DNA of 64,000 nt from G965233625 sp965233625 (GCA_965233625.1 OZ247499.1:6696001-6760000); one strand, 5' to 3'; positions 43,294 through 52,691 are shown, numbered from the stretch's first letter. Numbers and translations: made by a program. The notes: generated by a model not told the origin, from the sequence alone.

Positions 43294-45255
43294 CTACATC
43301 TTGTCGACGACGGCGATGCCCAGCAGTTGCAGGCCTTGCTTCAGCACGCGGGCGGTCAGGTCGCATAGCAGCAGCCGGCTGTTCCGCAGTTCTTCGCTTT
43401 CCGCCTTGATCACGTGGCAGTTCTCGAAGAAGCCGCTGAAATGCTTGGCCAGTTCGTACAGATAATTCGTCAACTGATTGGGCCGGTAGTCCGCAATCAC
43501 GTCGTGCAGTGCGGCTTCAAACGCAATAAGTTGCACGGCCAAAGCCCGCTCATAAGGACTGGTGATCTGAATGGCAGCGTCCGAACTTCTCAGTGCTTCA
43601 ATATCTACTTGAGCCTTGGCGGAAATGCTGCGTATCCGGGCATACGAATACTGCATGTAGGCGCCGGTGTTGCCTTGTAGAGCGACCATCTTCTTGAGTG
43701 AGAACACGTAGTCGCTCGTCCGGTTGTGCGAAAGGTCGGCGTATTTAATGGCGCCGTGACCAATGGCTTCGGCGGTGGATTGTAATTGATCGTCTTGCCT
43801 GTTTTCGTCGTTTTCTGCTGCGACTTTCAAGGCCGCGGCGACGGCTTCGTCAAGCAGATATTCCAGCCCCGCTGCGGCGCCTTCCCGGGTTTTGAAGGGC
43901 CGTTTCTTTTCATCCAGCACCGTGCCAAAACTAACGTGCTTTAACTCCACATCTTCGCATCCCAACAGCTTGGCGACTGCAAACAGCTTTTCAAAATGTT
44001 CGCTTTGCCGGTGATCGACAACGTACAGAATGGCGTCGGGCTGCCAGGTTTCCATCCGGTAGTCGATAGTGGCCAGGTCGGTGGTGGCGTACAGATAGGC
44101 GCCGTCGCTTTTCTGCACGATCATCGGCGTTTCAAACTGCTCCGGCAGGAAGACACAGACGGCGCCGTCGCTGTTGGTGGCCAGGTCTTTCTGTTTGAGT
44201 TTCTCGACCACGCCTGCCAGCTTGTCGTGATAGAAACTCTCGCCGTGTTCGTGATCGAATGTGATGTCCAGCCGTTTGTAGACCCGCTGGATTTCGTCCC
44301 GGCAGTTGGGCAGGAAGTCGTGCCACAGCTTCATGTTTTCCGGGTCGCCTTCGTGCAGTTTGGCCGTCTCTTGCAGCACGGCAGTGGCGATATCCTGATG
44401 TTGCATGGCCGTGTTGAAGGTATCGGCCTCCCGCTCTAGCTCGCTCAGCTTCCGGGCCAGTTCGTTGGCTTCCTTGCTGACTTCGTTATGTTTGGCCTGA
44501 AGGCTCTTCAACTGCTTGGCGGCTTTCTTATCCGCCTTTTTATCGCCCGTGGGTTCCTGCGCCTCGGCAGCTTCTATTTTTGCTGCCAGCGTTTCGATTT
44601 CTTCCTGCAATTTGGGCAACTGCTGATGCCCTTTGTGGAAGGCGATAATCCGGCTGACGAACTTATAGAGCCGGCTGAGTTCTGCGACCGGCGCCTGGGC
44701 GAAGGCTTCGTCGTTGACGAAGTGTTTATAGCCGTAAATGATCATGCCGAACTGGGTGCCCCAGTCGCCGACGTGGTTGTCGGTGATCACCTTGTGGCCA
44801 AGGAACCGCAGCGTCCGCGCGAGCGCGTCGCCGATGACGGTGGACCGGATGTGCCCGACGTGCATGGGTTTGGCGACGTTGGGCGAAGAGTAGTCAATCA
44901 CGTACGTCCGCGGATTGTCTACTGCGGAGACACCCAGCCGGGCGTCTTTGCGGGCTGCTTCAAGCTGCTCCAGCAGCAGCGATTCTTTCAGCTTAAGATT
45001 GATGAAGCCGGGGCCGGCGACTTCGGGCGGGTCGCAGATGTCGGCGACATCAAGCTTCGCCACGATCTGTGCGGCGATCTGCCGGGCGTCTGATTCGCCC
45101 AGCACCTTCTTGAGAGGCATCGCGCAATTGGCCTGAAAGTCGCCGAATTCGGGCGACTGTGTGGGCTTGACCATTTCCAGCAGCGGCGCGGTGTCGTCAA
45201 CCATGGTCGACAGCGCATCGTGGAACCGTGCCTTCAGGGTATTGAGAATATTCAT
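43294..45255 (-). CDS. argS: Arginyl-tRNA synthetase with internal coiled-coil insertion
   Basis: Class I enzyme that charges tRNA-Arg, 653 residues against the usual 550-580. The HIGH motif appears as PMHVGHIRS (about 130-138) after the DYSSPNVAK signature. The N-terminal Add1-like domain and the C-terminal anticodon-binding region (GNTGAYMQYSYARIRSI, RALAVQLIAFE) are present. The excess length comes from a coiled-coil, Lys/Glu/Ala-rich insertion at about residues 208-280 within the catalytic domain. Start ATG 45255. The gene is convergent to the SDR gene. Function is secure; the role of the insertion is unknown. Confidence 0.96.
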   Translation of the reverse strand: MNILNTLKARFHDALSTMVDDTAPLLEMVKPTQSPEFGDFQANCAMPLKKVLGESDARQIAAQIVAKLDVADICDPPEVAGPGFINLKLKESLLLEQLEAARKDARLGVSAVDNPRTYVIDYSSPNVAKPMHVGHIRSTVIGDALARTLRFLGHKVITDNHVGDWGTQFGMIIYGYKHFVNDEAFAQAPVAELSRLYKFVSRIIAFHKGHQQLPKLQEEIETLAAKIEAAEAQEPTGDKKADKKAAKQLKSLQAKHNEVSKEANELARKLSELEREADTFNTAMQHQDIATAVLQETAKLHEGDPENMKLWHDFLPNCRDEIQRVYKRLDITFDHEHGESFYHDKLAGVVEKLKQKDLATNSDGAVCVFLPEQFETPMIVQKSDGAYLYATTDLATIDYRMETWQPDAILYVVDHRQSEHFEKLFAVAKLLGCEDVELKHVSFGTVLDEKKRPFKTREGAAAGLEYLLDEAVAAALKVAAENDENRQDDQLQSTAEAIGHGAIKYADLSHNRTSDYVFSLKKMVALQGNTGAYMQYSYARIRSISAKAQVDIEALRSSDAAIQITSPYERALAVQLIAFEAALHDVIADYRPNQLTNYLYELAKHFSGFFENCHVIKAESEELRNSRLLLCDLTARVLKQGLQLLGIAVVDKM

Positions 45256-45386
45256 AGCGGGGCGTTCATGTCTTTAGCCAGGAATGTGGTAGAGCACCAT
45301 GTTCCACCCCATTGCCAGCTTTGACAACCCCGCCGCATTGCAGGTTCAACCGCGTCTGCGTTTTGTAGCTTTGCGCGTGACTGCGG

Positions 45387-45749
45387 TTACACGTCGATAA
45401 CGGCGTCGCCGACGTACAGTTGCAGCACCTGGCTCTGCACTTTGATGGCGCGGATCAGCACCCAGATCTGATCGGGGGTGAACTTCTGCGGATCGGACCG
45501 CGCCAGGGCTTCAAGTTCTTGCGTCATCGCAGCGTGCTGGTCGGTGGCGGCTTGCAGACGCAGGCCTACTTCGCGCCAGTTTTTGCTGAGGAACTCTTCG
45601 TCCTCGAGCTGCGTGAGATCTTCGACCGTATTGGCCAGCAGCAGGCATAGACGCGAAACATCGCGAACTTCGGCGCCGGGTTGCAACGCTTCAATTCTTG
45701 AAGCCAAGCTAGTGCATTTCATGAGATGGGTCTTTCTAACGGATGCCAT
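45387..45749 (-). CDS. Small hypothetical helical protein
   Basis: The 120-residue product is mostly helical without membrane segments (DVSRLCLLLANTVEDLTQLEDEEFL, HAAMTQELEALARS, PDQIWVLIRAIKVQSQVLQLYVG). I recognise no family. ATG 45749 and ATG 45722 are both possible starts, and neither has a strong ribosome-binding site. It is 131 bp upstream of argS in the same direction and may share its transcript. Confidence 0.55.
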   Translation of the reverse strand: MASVRKTHLMKCTSLASRIEALQPGAEVRDVSRLCLLLANTVEDLTQLEDEEFLSKNWREVGLRLQAATDQHAAMTQELEALARSDPQKFTPDQIWVLIRAIKVQSQVLQLYVGDAVIDV

Positions 45750-46095
45750 GAGATAAGGTGAAGAATCACATTGCCCATGCGGCGCCACGCGGCGTGTGGC
45801 TGACGCTTGCGACTTTCTTCTACCTGAAACCTAGTTCTTGAATCTGGTCAGCGTTTTCATTCTTGAAATTTTGTCGATCCGTTTTCTACAAGGGTTGCGA
45901 TGCCTGCGCCGGTCGCAGCGACTGGGCCGGTCATGCAGGTCCGTTCGCTCAATGCTTGTAGAGACAACTGCCGCGTTATGGCGAAAATCGGAGTTGAAGG
46001 GGCCGCACCGCACGCGTGCCGGCGATTGCACAACCTTCTGCGCGCTAGCCGATCTCTCTGGATACGCGATGATGCGTGTTGAAGGAGTTCCCCTT
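45750..46095. other. Intergenic region without supported gene
   Basis: This 346-bp gap separates divergent genes. An in-frame open stretch extends from 45838 into the following gene but lacks any sign of coding before ATG 46096. No hairpin or operator was recognised. Confidence 0.35.
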
Positions 46096-46782
46096 ATGAA
46101 AGCCCGCTTACTGATCCTGCCCGCACTACTGGCCGCCGGCGGCGTCGGACCTTACCTGGCGACCGAACATGACTGGTCCAAGCCGACGGATTTCTCGGCG
46201 TGGACGGCGACAAGCAATGAAGAAGCAGAACTGCCAGCCGGTGACGACGCCTACCTGAATTGGGAAGAAGGAGGCGACGGCGGACCTGCCGTGGCTGGAC
46301 CGGCCGTCAAAGACTTCGCCGATGTGTTCCGTTTTAACGCCACGCCCGGATGGATCGCCGCCCGCTGGTCGCGGGTGACGATGATTTATTCCGACCCGCG
46401 GTTCCAGGGCTACCGCGCTCCGCTGCTCACAGGCACAGGCATCGACGACCTAGCCGGGTCCATCACCTATTACTTCGACCTTAACGGCGTGATCCAGCGG
46501 GTGACGTTTGAAGGCGTAACCGGCGACCCCCGACGTCTGGTGCAGTTGATGACCGGCCCCTACAAGTTCGAGCAGAAGCCCAACGTCCACGGCGCCCTGT
46601 ACATGACCCAGTGGCACGGCGAACCGGTCAGCGCGATGCGCATCCTACCCTCCACCGTCATGGACGCCGGTTCCGCCCACCGGCATTACAACATTCAACT
46701 GGAAATCAACCGCTCTGCAGACGTCATGAGCAAAGAATTCTCCGACGCCCTGCAACGCGACAAAGTGGTGAAACGCTGGTAG
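46096..46782 (+). CDS. Exported planctomycete conserved hypothetical protein
   Basis: The 228-residue product has a signal-like N-terminus (KARLLILPALLAAGGVGPYLATEH), a short acidic linker and a globular domain (DFADVFRFNATPGWIAARWSRVTMIYSDPRFQGYRAPLLTG). It ends with a pattern like LEINRSADVMSKEFSDALQRD. It resembles a planctomycete-specific DUF (possibly DUF6690), from memory and uncertain. A strong GAAGGAG lies ahead of ATG 46096, fixing the start against the longer frame. Role unknown. Confidence 0.68.
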   Translation: MKARLLILPALLAAGGVGPYLATEHDWSKPTDFSAWTATSNEEAELPAGDDAYLNWEEGGDGGPAVAGPAVKDFADVFRFNATPGWIAARWSRVTMIYSDPRFQGYRAPLLTGTGIDDLAGSITYYFDLNGVIQRVTFEGVTGDPRRLVQLMTGPYKFEQKPNVHGALYMTQWHGEPVSAMRILPSTVMDAGSAHRHYNIQLEINRSADVMSKEFSDALQRDKVVKRW

Positions 46783-46791
46783 GAAGTTGAA

Positions 46792-47337
46792 TTACTGCTT
46801 GGTCGCCATTTCAAGCAGCTTTAGCAGCGTTTTCCAGTTGCGTGTAGTCGCCTGCACCTTGAGTTTTGCTTCGAAGAAGTTGTTGGTGAGTTTGCTTGTG
46901 CCGTAGCCTTCCGGGGCGTAGATGTAGATGGCTTGTCCATCCAGGTGGAAGGCGTCGCGAGCGTCCTGGTAGCCCGCAACGGCCGCGGCGCGTTCCTGCG
47001 TTGGTTGCTGCGCCAGGAAACAGACTAGCAGCCGGTTGTATTCTTCTGCGGGCGTGTCTGGGAATGGATTCGCGTCAACAACCTGCCGCACCCGTGCAGC
47101 GGATAACACCTGAACGGGCACGTCGAAGCCAAATTGCTGCTCAATGGCAGCGTGAATCTGGGCTGCTAATTCCGCGGGGTCGGCGTCTTCCGCCGTAAAG
47201 AGGATGTTGCCGCTCTGGATGTACGTGCGTACTTCGCTGAACCCGTGCTGCTGCAGACATGCACGCAGATCGGCCATTTTGATCTTCTTCTGGCCGCTGA
47301 CATTGATGCCGCGTAGCAAGGCGATGAAGGTTGTCAT
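46792..47337 (-). CDS. DUF1697 family protein
   Basis: The 181-residue cytoplasmic protein begins with MTTFIALLRGINVSGQKKIKMADLR and has YIQSGNILFTAEDA, both hallmarks of DUF1697 (PF08002). The biochemical role is unknown. GGAG lies about 10 bases ahead of ATG 47337. It ends 9 bp from the stop of the convergent gene and starts 22 bp after the stop of the upstream membrane-protein gene, so it may share that transcript. Confidence 0.88.
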   Translation of the reverse strand: MTTFIALLRGINVSGQKKIKMADLRACLQQHGFSEVRTYIQSGNILFTAEDADPAELAAQIHAAIEQQFGFDVPVQVLSAARVRQVVDANPFPDTPAEEYNRLLVCFLAQQPTQERAAAVAGYQDARDAFHLDGQAIYIYAPEGYGTSKLTNNFFEAKLKVQATTRNWKTLLKLLEMATKQ

Positions 47338-47358
47338 GTGCAACGCTCCATCGCGGGC

Positions 47359-48570
47359 TTAGTCGAGTGCGGGTGGATCGCCCGCTTCGGCGTCGGCATC
47401 GTGATCTGGGATCTTCGCGGCGTCTGCGACTTTTCCTTCAGCAGAGGCAGGCGGTCGCTTTTCTTTCTTCGCAGCGGGTTTTTCGGCAGGCTCTTTCTTA
47501 GGCGGCGCCCCGCCCTTTTTCTTGGGCTTGGGTGCGAAGACCAGCACCGTCACGGCGCCGGCGATCACCAGACCCAGGCTGATGAAGAACAGCGGTCCAA
47601 TCTTGTCCCACAGGCTATCGGCCCACATTTTCACAAAGGTGTTGATAACAGGCGCCCCGCCGAAGACCAGCGGCATGACGAACACGGGTTTACCGCCAAA
47701 GTTGAACGCCAGGATCAGCCCCAGGGCGCCAATCGCACCGGCGGCGCCCGCGACCATGGAGTAGCCCATACCGGCAAAGAATTTACCGCTGAACGTCACG
47801 GCATGGCTCTCAGCCGTCAGGACGATCACCGGCACAATCACGGCCAGCACGAAGTACGAGATCCCCACGCAAAGCAACGCCCGCAGACGGCTATCGCCCA
47901 GCAGATGCGTTCCCTTGTGCAGCACGCTGCCGTACGAACCCCAGCAGAGTCCCGTCAGTGCGATCGACAGGAAGACCACCACCGTATTGCCGGCTGCGCC
48001 AAGCAACGTGGTGGCGCCGCCATGATCGTCGCCGTGATCGCCCGCGTGTGCGTCTTCTGCATGTTCGCCAGCTTCTGCTGCCGCAACTTCCGCTTTGGCG
48101 GGTGGCGCTGCTTTGGGTGCGAAAAAGAAGACGCCCGCGGCGCCCAGGGCGACCAGTGCGATACCGGCGAAGAACACGGGGCCTGCTTCGCCAAACGTCT
48201 TGGTCATCCACATGCTGACAAGCGTGTTGACGACCGGCGCCGAACCGAACACCAGCGGCATCACATACAGCGGACTACCGCCAAATACGAAGGAGAGAAT
48301 AATCCCCAACGCGCCAACGGCGCCGCAGCAACCGGCCGCCAGCGACCAGATGGTGCCTCGCATGGTCCATTTGCCGCTATCGCCCTTGGTCACCAGAATG
48401 CCGGTCGGCACCAGAATGGCGATCACCACGTAAGCGAGCCCCACGGCGATAAATGGCAACCAATGGTTCCGGTCCAGCATGCCAGAGCCGGTGCGAAGTA
48501 CAGGCCCGTAAATGCCCCAGCAGAGCATGGTGATAAGTGCGAAGGGTATGGAAGCGGCGATTGCGCGCAT
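47359..48570 (-). CDS. Internally duplicated ten-helix membrane protein (DMT-like)
   Basis: The 403-residue protein has two homologous halves, each with about five helices. The first half contains CWGIYGPVLRTGSGML, LAAGCCGAVGALGIILSFVFGGSPLYVMPLVFGSAPVVNTLVSM. The second has CWGSYGSVLHKGTHLL, VAGAAGAIGALGLILAFNFGGKPVFVMPLVFGGAPVINTFVKM. The linker is His/Asp/Glu-rich (HAEDAHAGDHGDDHGG), a possible metal-binding stretch. The tail is Lys/Pro/Ala-rich. The helix packing recalls drug/metabolite transporters with a fused pair. Substrate unknown. Start ATG 48570. Confidence 0.8.
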   Translation of the reverse strand: MRAIAASIPFALITMLCWGIYGPVLRTGSGMLDRNHWLPFIAVGLAYVVIAILVPTGILVTKGDSGKWTMRGTIWSLAAGCCGAVGALGIILSFVFGGSPLYVMPLVFGSAPVVNTLVSMWMTKTFGEAGPVFFAGIALVALGAAGVFFFAPKAAPPAKAEVAAAEAGEHAEDAHAGDHGDDHGGATTLLGAAGNTVVVFLSIALTGLCWGSYGSVLHKGTHLLGDSRLRALLCVGISYFVLAVIVPVIVLTAESHAVTFSGKFFAGMGYSMVAGAAGAIGALGLILAFNFGGKPVFVMPLVFGGAPVINTFVKMWADSLWDKIGPLFFISLGLVIAGAVTVLVFAPKPKKKGGAPPKKEPAEKPAAKKEKRPPASAEGKVADAAKIPDHDADAEAGDPPALD

Positions 48571-48948
48571 CTTGGGCGGTTCCGGGGAGTTGGGATGGTC
48601 TGGCGGGAAGCGTTATCTGCCTTGTGCAGTGTAGTGGACAGCGCGCCGTTTTGCACTGCCACACCCACTATTAGGGGCGCTGCAAAGTTTGTGTAGAGGC
48701 GCCGGGTGCAGGCGGGCGGGGTATCGTCGCCTACGGCGGTTCACGGTATGCTCATGCCATCAACCCCGTACATAATGCGAGTCACTTTGACGACCACCCA
48801 TTGTCAGGTGCAAGTTACCTGAACCCCGTGGTCAGGCGCCTGCCTGATGGTGCTTGAGGTGGATTCCGTTCCGTTGTCAGGCAGGCGCCTGACCTATGGG
48901 GCAAATGAATTCGACCAAGTCTGTTCCTACCGACGCTGGAGCTTTACT
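48571..48948. other. Divergent intergenic region with palindromic repeat
   Basis: This 378-bp gap between divergent genes contains the palindromic repeat at 48830-48894 described separately and a smaller inverted repeat near 48803-48821 (TCAGGT...ACCTGA). The apgM frame runs back over the repeat, which argues for a start after it. No defined promoter boxes were assigned. Confidence 0.4.
48830..48894. repeat. Palindromic dispersed repeat, copy 1
   Basis: GGTCAGGCGCCTGCCTGA at 48830-48847 pairs perfectly with its reverse complement at 48877-48894, leaving a 29-base centre that includes TTGAGGTGGA. A second homologous copy occurs at 55083-55151. It looks like a REP/BIME-like or miniature element in intergenic DNA, able to form a long hairpin. 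It lies 55 bp before the preferred apgM start. Confidence 0.85.
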
Positions 48949-50154
48949 GTGGATATCCACGACATCACCCGTCAGTTGAATGTCAAAAACGATAACAAAA
49001 TTGTCATGTTCGTGGCCGACGGCCTCGGCGGTCTGCCCTTTGAACCGGGCGGCCCGACGGAGTTGGAAGCAGCTTCCACGCCCAACCTGGACCGGCTGGC
49101 CGTTAAAGGTATTCAAGGCGCCAGCATCCCCGTGAAGCCGGGCATCAGTCCTGGCAGCGGCCCTGGCCATCTGGGGCTGTTTGGCTATGATCCGCTGAAA
49201 TACGCCATCGGACGTGGCGCCCTGGAAGCCACGGGCATTGGCTTTGAACTTCAGGAAGGCGACGTCGCAATCCGCTGCAACTTCTGCACGATCGACGCCG
49301 ATGGCAACATTACCGACCGCCGCGCCGGACGCATTCCCACGGAAGAAAGCGCGCCGCTGGCGATCAAACTTCGCGAAGTCAGCATCCCCGGCATCGAAGT
49401 CTTCGTCGAACCCGTCAAAGAGCATCGCTGCGTTGTCGTCTTCCGCGGTGAAGGACTCGGCGACGATGTGGCCGACACCGATCCGCAGGCCACAGGCGTG
49501 CCGCCGCTTGATCCGGAATGCCGTTCGCCCGGTTCAGAAAAGACGGTCGAGACCGCTAAAGAATTCATCCGCCAGGCTAAAGAACTGCTGAAGGATGAAA
49601 AGAAAGCCAACTGCCTAACCATGCGTGGCTTCGCTGCGAAGCCGAAGATGCCGTCTTACGAAGAAGTGTACGGCCTCCGCGCCGCGTCGATTGCCGTCTA
49701 TCCCATGTACAAGGGTCTGGCCCGTCTGGTCGGCATGACCAACGTGGGGCAGGCACAGACGCTGGAAGATCAGATGGACCTGCTCAAAGAGCACTGGGAC
49801 GATTACGACTTCTTCTTCATCCACTTCAAATACACCGACAGCACGGGTGAAGATGGCAACTTCGAAGCGAAAGTCAAACGCACCGAAGAAGTCGACGCTA
49901 TCATTCCACGCATCGAAGAAATGAACCCTGCCGTGCTGATCGTCACCGGCGATCACAGTACGCCCGCGTTTCTGTCGAATCACAGTTGGCACCCGGTTCC
50001 AACGCTGCTGGTTTCAGACTGCTGCCGGGCTGACAAGTGCGAACAGTTCAGCGAATCGGAATCGATCCGTGGCGGTCTCGGCCAGTTCGAAGCCAAGCAC
50101 CTGATGACGTTGGCGCTGTCCAACGCAGGCCGCCTTGGCAAGTTCGGCGCGTAA
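48949..50154 (+). CDS. apgM: Archaeal-type cofactor-independent phosphoglycerate mutase
   Basis: Interconverts 3- and 2-phosphoglycerate in glycolysis and gluconeogenesis. It belongs to the alkaline phosphatase superfamily and resembles the archaeal ApgM rather than the longer GpmI. It has 401 residues with FVADGLGGLP (metal Asp), PGSGPGHLGLFGYDP (likely catalytic Ser) and TGDHSTPAFLSNHSWHP (metal ligands) near the C-terminus. I take GTG 48949, which has TGGAG about 8 bases upstream, because the longer frame from 48847 would run across the palindromic repeat. No other glycolytic gene is adjacent. Confidence 0.9.
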   Translation: MDIHDITRQLNVKNDNKIVMFVADGLGGLPFEPGGPTELEAASTPNLDRLAVKGIQGASIPVKPGISPGSGPGHLGLFGYDPLKYAIGRGALEATGIGFELQEGDVAIRCNFCTIDADGNITDRRAGRIPTEESAPLAIKLREVSIPGIEVFVEPVKEHRCVVVFRGEGLGDDVADTDPQATGVPPLDPECRSPGSEKTVETAKEFIRQAKELLKDEKKANCLTMRGFAAKPKMPSYEEVYGLRAASIAVYPMYKGLARLVGMTNVGQAQTLEDQMDLLKEHWDDYDFFFIHFKYTDSTGEDGNFEAKVKRTEEVDAIIPRIEEMNPAVLIVTGDHSTPAFLSNHSWHPVPTLLVSDCCRADKCEQFSESESIRGGLGQFEAKHLMTLALSNAGRLGKFGA

Positions 50155-50373
50155 GCGTCTGTTGCGCGACCGGCGGCGACTGCGACTTTAGGTCAGCGCC
50201 GCCAGATGGCATGTGGGAACACACATTCAACCGATGGAACGCTGTGCGTACAACTGCGGGAACACCACAGGCGTGTCGCGCTGGTGTAGGTGTGTTCCGC
50301 GTTGTGAAGTGAACTTGCAGGCCGGCGCTGCACTCTCTAAGAAAATGAGAACCTGTTTTTGCAAGGAAGAACC

Positions 50374-52056
50374 ATGAGCACGCCCGAACCCACCGCGTCG
50401 TTGAACTTTATTGAGCAGATCATCACGGAAGATCAGGCAGCCGGCAGAACTCAGGTGCAGACCCGTTTTCCTCCGGAGCCAAACGGCTACCTGCACATCG
50501 GCCACGCCAAGAGCATCTGCCTGAACTTCGGGCTGGCAGAGAAATACAACGGCAAGTGCAATCTGCGTTTCGACGACACCAACCCCACCAAGGAAGAAAC
50601 CGAATACGTTGATTCCATCATGGATGACGTCCGCTGGCTGGGCTACGAGTGGGACAATCTGCATTACGCGTCGGACTATTTCGACCAGCTTTACGACTAC
50701 GCCATCCAGTTGATTAAAGACGGCAAAGCCTACGTCGATAGTCTGAAGGCCGAAGAAATCCGCGAGTACCGCGGCGGCTGGGATAAGCCCGGTAAAGATA
50801 GTCCGCACCGCGACCGCACGGTGGAGGAGAACCTCGATCTGTTCGCCCGGATGAAGGCTGGCGAATTCAAAGACGGCGAGCATACGCTGCGTGCGAAGAT
50901 CGACATGCAGTCGAAGAACATGAACCTCCGCGACCCGATGATGTACCGCATCATGCACGCGCATCATCACCGCACAGGCGATAAATGGTGCATCTATCCG
51001 ATGTACGATTTCGCGCACGGGCAGTCGGACTATATCGAACGCATTACGCATTCGATCTGCACGCTGGAATTTGAAGATCACCGCCCGCTGTACGACTGGT
51101 TCGTGCAGGCGCTGACCCTCAAGCCGGCGCCACGGCAGATTGAATTCGCACGGCTGAATCTTAGCTATTGCGTGATGAGCAAACGCCGGCTGCTGGAACT
51201 GGTCAAAGGCGGCTACGTCAACGGATGGGACGATCCGCGGATGCCAACCATTTCCGGCATCCGTCGCCGCGGTTATACGCCTGCCGCCGTGCGTAATTTC
51301 TGCCAGCGGATCGGCGTCAGTAAGTTCAACGGCACCATCGAAATGTCGTGGCTGGAAGACGCCCTGCGCGAAGACCTTAACCGCACCGCCAACCGCGTGA
51401 TGGCCGTGCTCGATCCGCTGAAGGTTGTGATCGAAAACTACCCGGCAGGTGAGTCCGAGATGCGCAGCGCCGTGAACAATCCGGAGGACGAATCCGCCGG
51501 CACGCGTGAAGTGCCTTTCTCCGGCGAACTGTACATCGAACGCAGCGACTTTATGGAAGACCCGCCCAAGAAGTTCTTCCGCCTGGGTCCCGGCCGCGAA
51601 GTGCGGCTGCGTTATGGCTACTTCCTGAAGTGCCACGACTTCGTCAAAGACGACGATGGCAACGTGATTGAACTACGCTGCACCTACGATCCGGAAACCG
51701 GCGGTGGTCAGGCGCCCGACGGCCGCAAAGTGAAAGGCACCATTCACTGGGTTTCCGCCGCACACGCCGTCGATGCCGAAGTACGCGTGTACGACCATCT
51801 GTTCAATGTCCCCAACCCCAGCGATGTGCCCGAGGGCGGCGACTACAAAGACAACCTCAACCCGGACTCGCTAAAGACGCTCACCGGCTGCAAGCTAGAG
51901 CCATCCCTCAAAGACGCACAGCCCGGCGACACGGTGCAGTTTGAACGCACGGGTTATTTTGCGGTCGACAAAGATTCGCAGCCCGGCGCCCTGGTCTTCA
52001 ACCGCGCCGTCTCACTGCGTGACTCGTGGGCGAAGGCGCAGAAAAAGGGCAAGTAG
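50374..52056 (+). CDS. glnS: Glutaminyl-tRNA synthetase
   Basis: Class I synthetase charging tRNA-Gln, 560 residues. It has the PEPNGYLHIGHAKS HIGH motif, the RFDDTNPTKEE segment typical of GlnRS and a KMSKS-like VMSKRR, followed by a C-terminal beta-barrel anticodon domain (FFRLGPGREVRLRYGYFLKCHDF). ATG 50374 has AAGGAAG upstream. Presence of GlnRS means direct glutaminylation of tRNA-Gln, although GatCAB may also exist elsewhere. A very small gene follows after 6 bp. Confidence 0.96.
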   Translation: MSTPEPTASLNFIEQIITEDQAAGRTQVQTRFPPEPNGYLHIGHAKSICLNFGLAEKYNGKCNLRFDDTNPTKEETEYVDSIMDDVRWLGYEWDNLHYASDYFDQLYDYAIQLIKDGKAYVDSLKAEEIREYRGGWDKPGKDSPHRDRTVEENLDLFARMKAGEFKDGEHTLRAKIDMQSKNMNLRDPMMYRIMHAHHHRTGDKWCIYPMYDFAHGQSDYIERITHSICTLEFEDHRPLYDWFVQALTLKPAPRQIEFARLNLSYCVMSKRRLLELVKGGYVNGWDDPRMPTISGIRRRGYTPAAVRNFCQRIGVSKFNGTIEMSWLEDALREDLNRTANRVMAVLDPLKVVIENYPAGESEMRSAVNNPEDESAGTREVPFSGELYIERSDFMEDPPKKFFRLGPGREVRLRYGYFLKCHDFVKDDDGNVIELRCTYDPETGGGQAPDGRKVKGTIHWVSAAHAVDAEVRVYDHLFNVPNPSDVPEGGDYKDNLNPDSLKTLTGCKLEPSLKDAQPGDTVQFERTGYFAVDKDSQPGALVFNRAVSLRDSWAKAQKKGK

Positions 52057-52062
52057 CCAGAG

Positions 52063-52233
52063 ATGTCACTGACGGACGACGAAAAAGCTGTCCAGCGGCA
52101 GTTGCAGATCGCAATTGAACAAGCCAACCGCGGTGAGTGTGTTCCTTTTAACGCGGACGAAGTTATACGTGAAGGACGAATCCGGTTAGAACAGAAGAAG
52201 AACGTCGAACGGCGTCGTGAAAATTCGGGATAA
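52063..52233 (+). CDS. Very small hypothetical protein, helical
   Basis: An open frame of 56 residues starting at ATG 52063, six bases after the glnS stop. It has a charged helical composition (DDEKAVQRQLQIAIEQANRG, ADEVIREGRIRLEQKKNVERRR). The ADEVIREGRxRL pattern resembles short ParD-like antitoxin tails, but no toxin gene follows: the next gene encodes a membrane protein. No strong ribosome-binding site besides CCAGAG. It could be a real small gene or a by-product; I keep it with low confidence. Confidence 0.4.
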   Translation: MSLTDDEKAVQRQLQIAIEQANRGECVPFNADEVIREGRIRLEQKKNVERRRENSG

Positions 52234-52259
52234 CTGGATCGAATCAGAAAAGGAAACGT

Positions 52260-52691
52260 ATGTTCCGCGCAACTGATCTGCTAGTCCTCGCCACGCTTGC
52301 TTTTGTTTCACTGGGGCTTTGTTTCGCACAGATGGATGTGCCCAAGAGTACGGTGGTTTCCCCGGGAATGTCTGCTGTGCCTGCAACTCAGAATTTCCCG
52401 CCGCAGTGGGCGGTGCTTCCCGCGGGCATCTCCATCAGCACACACCCCAAGCGGCGCGTGTGGCGGATGAATGTGCCATCCAGCGCCTTGGGAACGCAGG
52501 CGCCGCCCGCATGGGCCGCGATGATCGCGGGGCTGGCATTTGGCGGGTTCTGCCTGTTGGATTACTACGCAGATTATATTCTGACCTCGGGCGCCGACCT
52601 GCTGCCGTCGCTGCTGGCGTTGATGTTGATCCTGACGATCTACCAGACGTTCCGCAATCTCTGCCCTGATATGAAACTAGCAACGAGCTAG
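52260..52691 (+). CDS. Small exported/membrane protein of unknown function
   Basis: The 143-residue product has an N-terminal hydrophobic helix or signal (LLVLATLAFVSLGLCFAQ), a Pro/Ser-rich middle and two further hydrophobic stretches (AWAAMIAGLAFGGFCLLDYY and LLPSLLALMLILTIYQTF). AAAGGAAA precedes ATG 52260. No domain recognised. It stands 26 bp after the small gene and 56 bp before the next one. Confidence 0.6.
   Translation: MFRATDLLVLATLAFVSLGLCFAQMDVPKSTVVSPGMSAVPATQNFPPQWAVLPAGISISTHPKRRVWRMNVPSSALGTQAPPAWAAMIAGLAFGGFCLLDYYADYILTSGADLLPSLLALMLILTIYQTFRNLCPDMKLATS

Noticed and set aside
47338..48696. 452-codon open frame on the plus strand
   Set aside because: Antisense to the duplicated membrane protein gene; no domain features.
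50227..51636. 469-codon open frame on the minus strand
   Set aside because: Antisense to glnS, which has complete family motifs; no independent support.
52063..52691. Toxin-antitoxin module suggested by the small ParD-like tail after glnS
   Set aside because: The following gene encodes a membrane protein with no toxin features, so no module is called.
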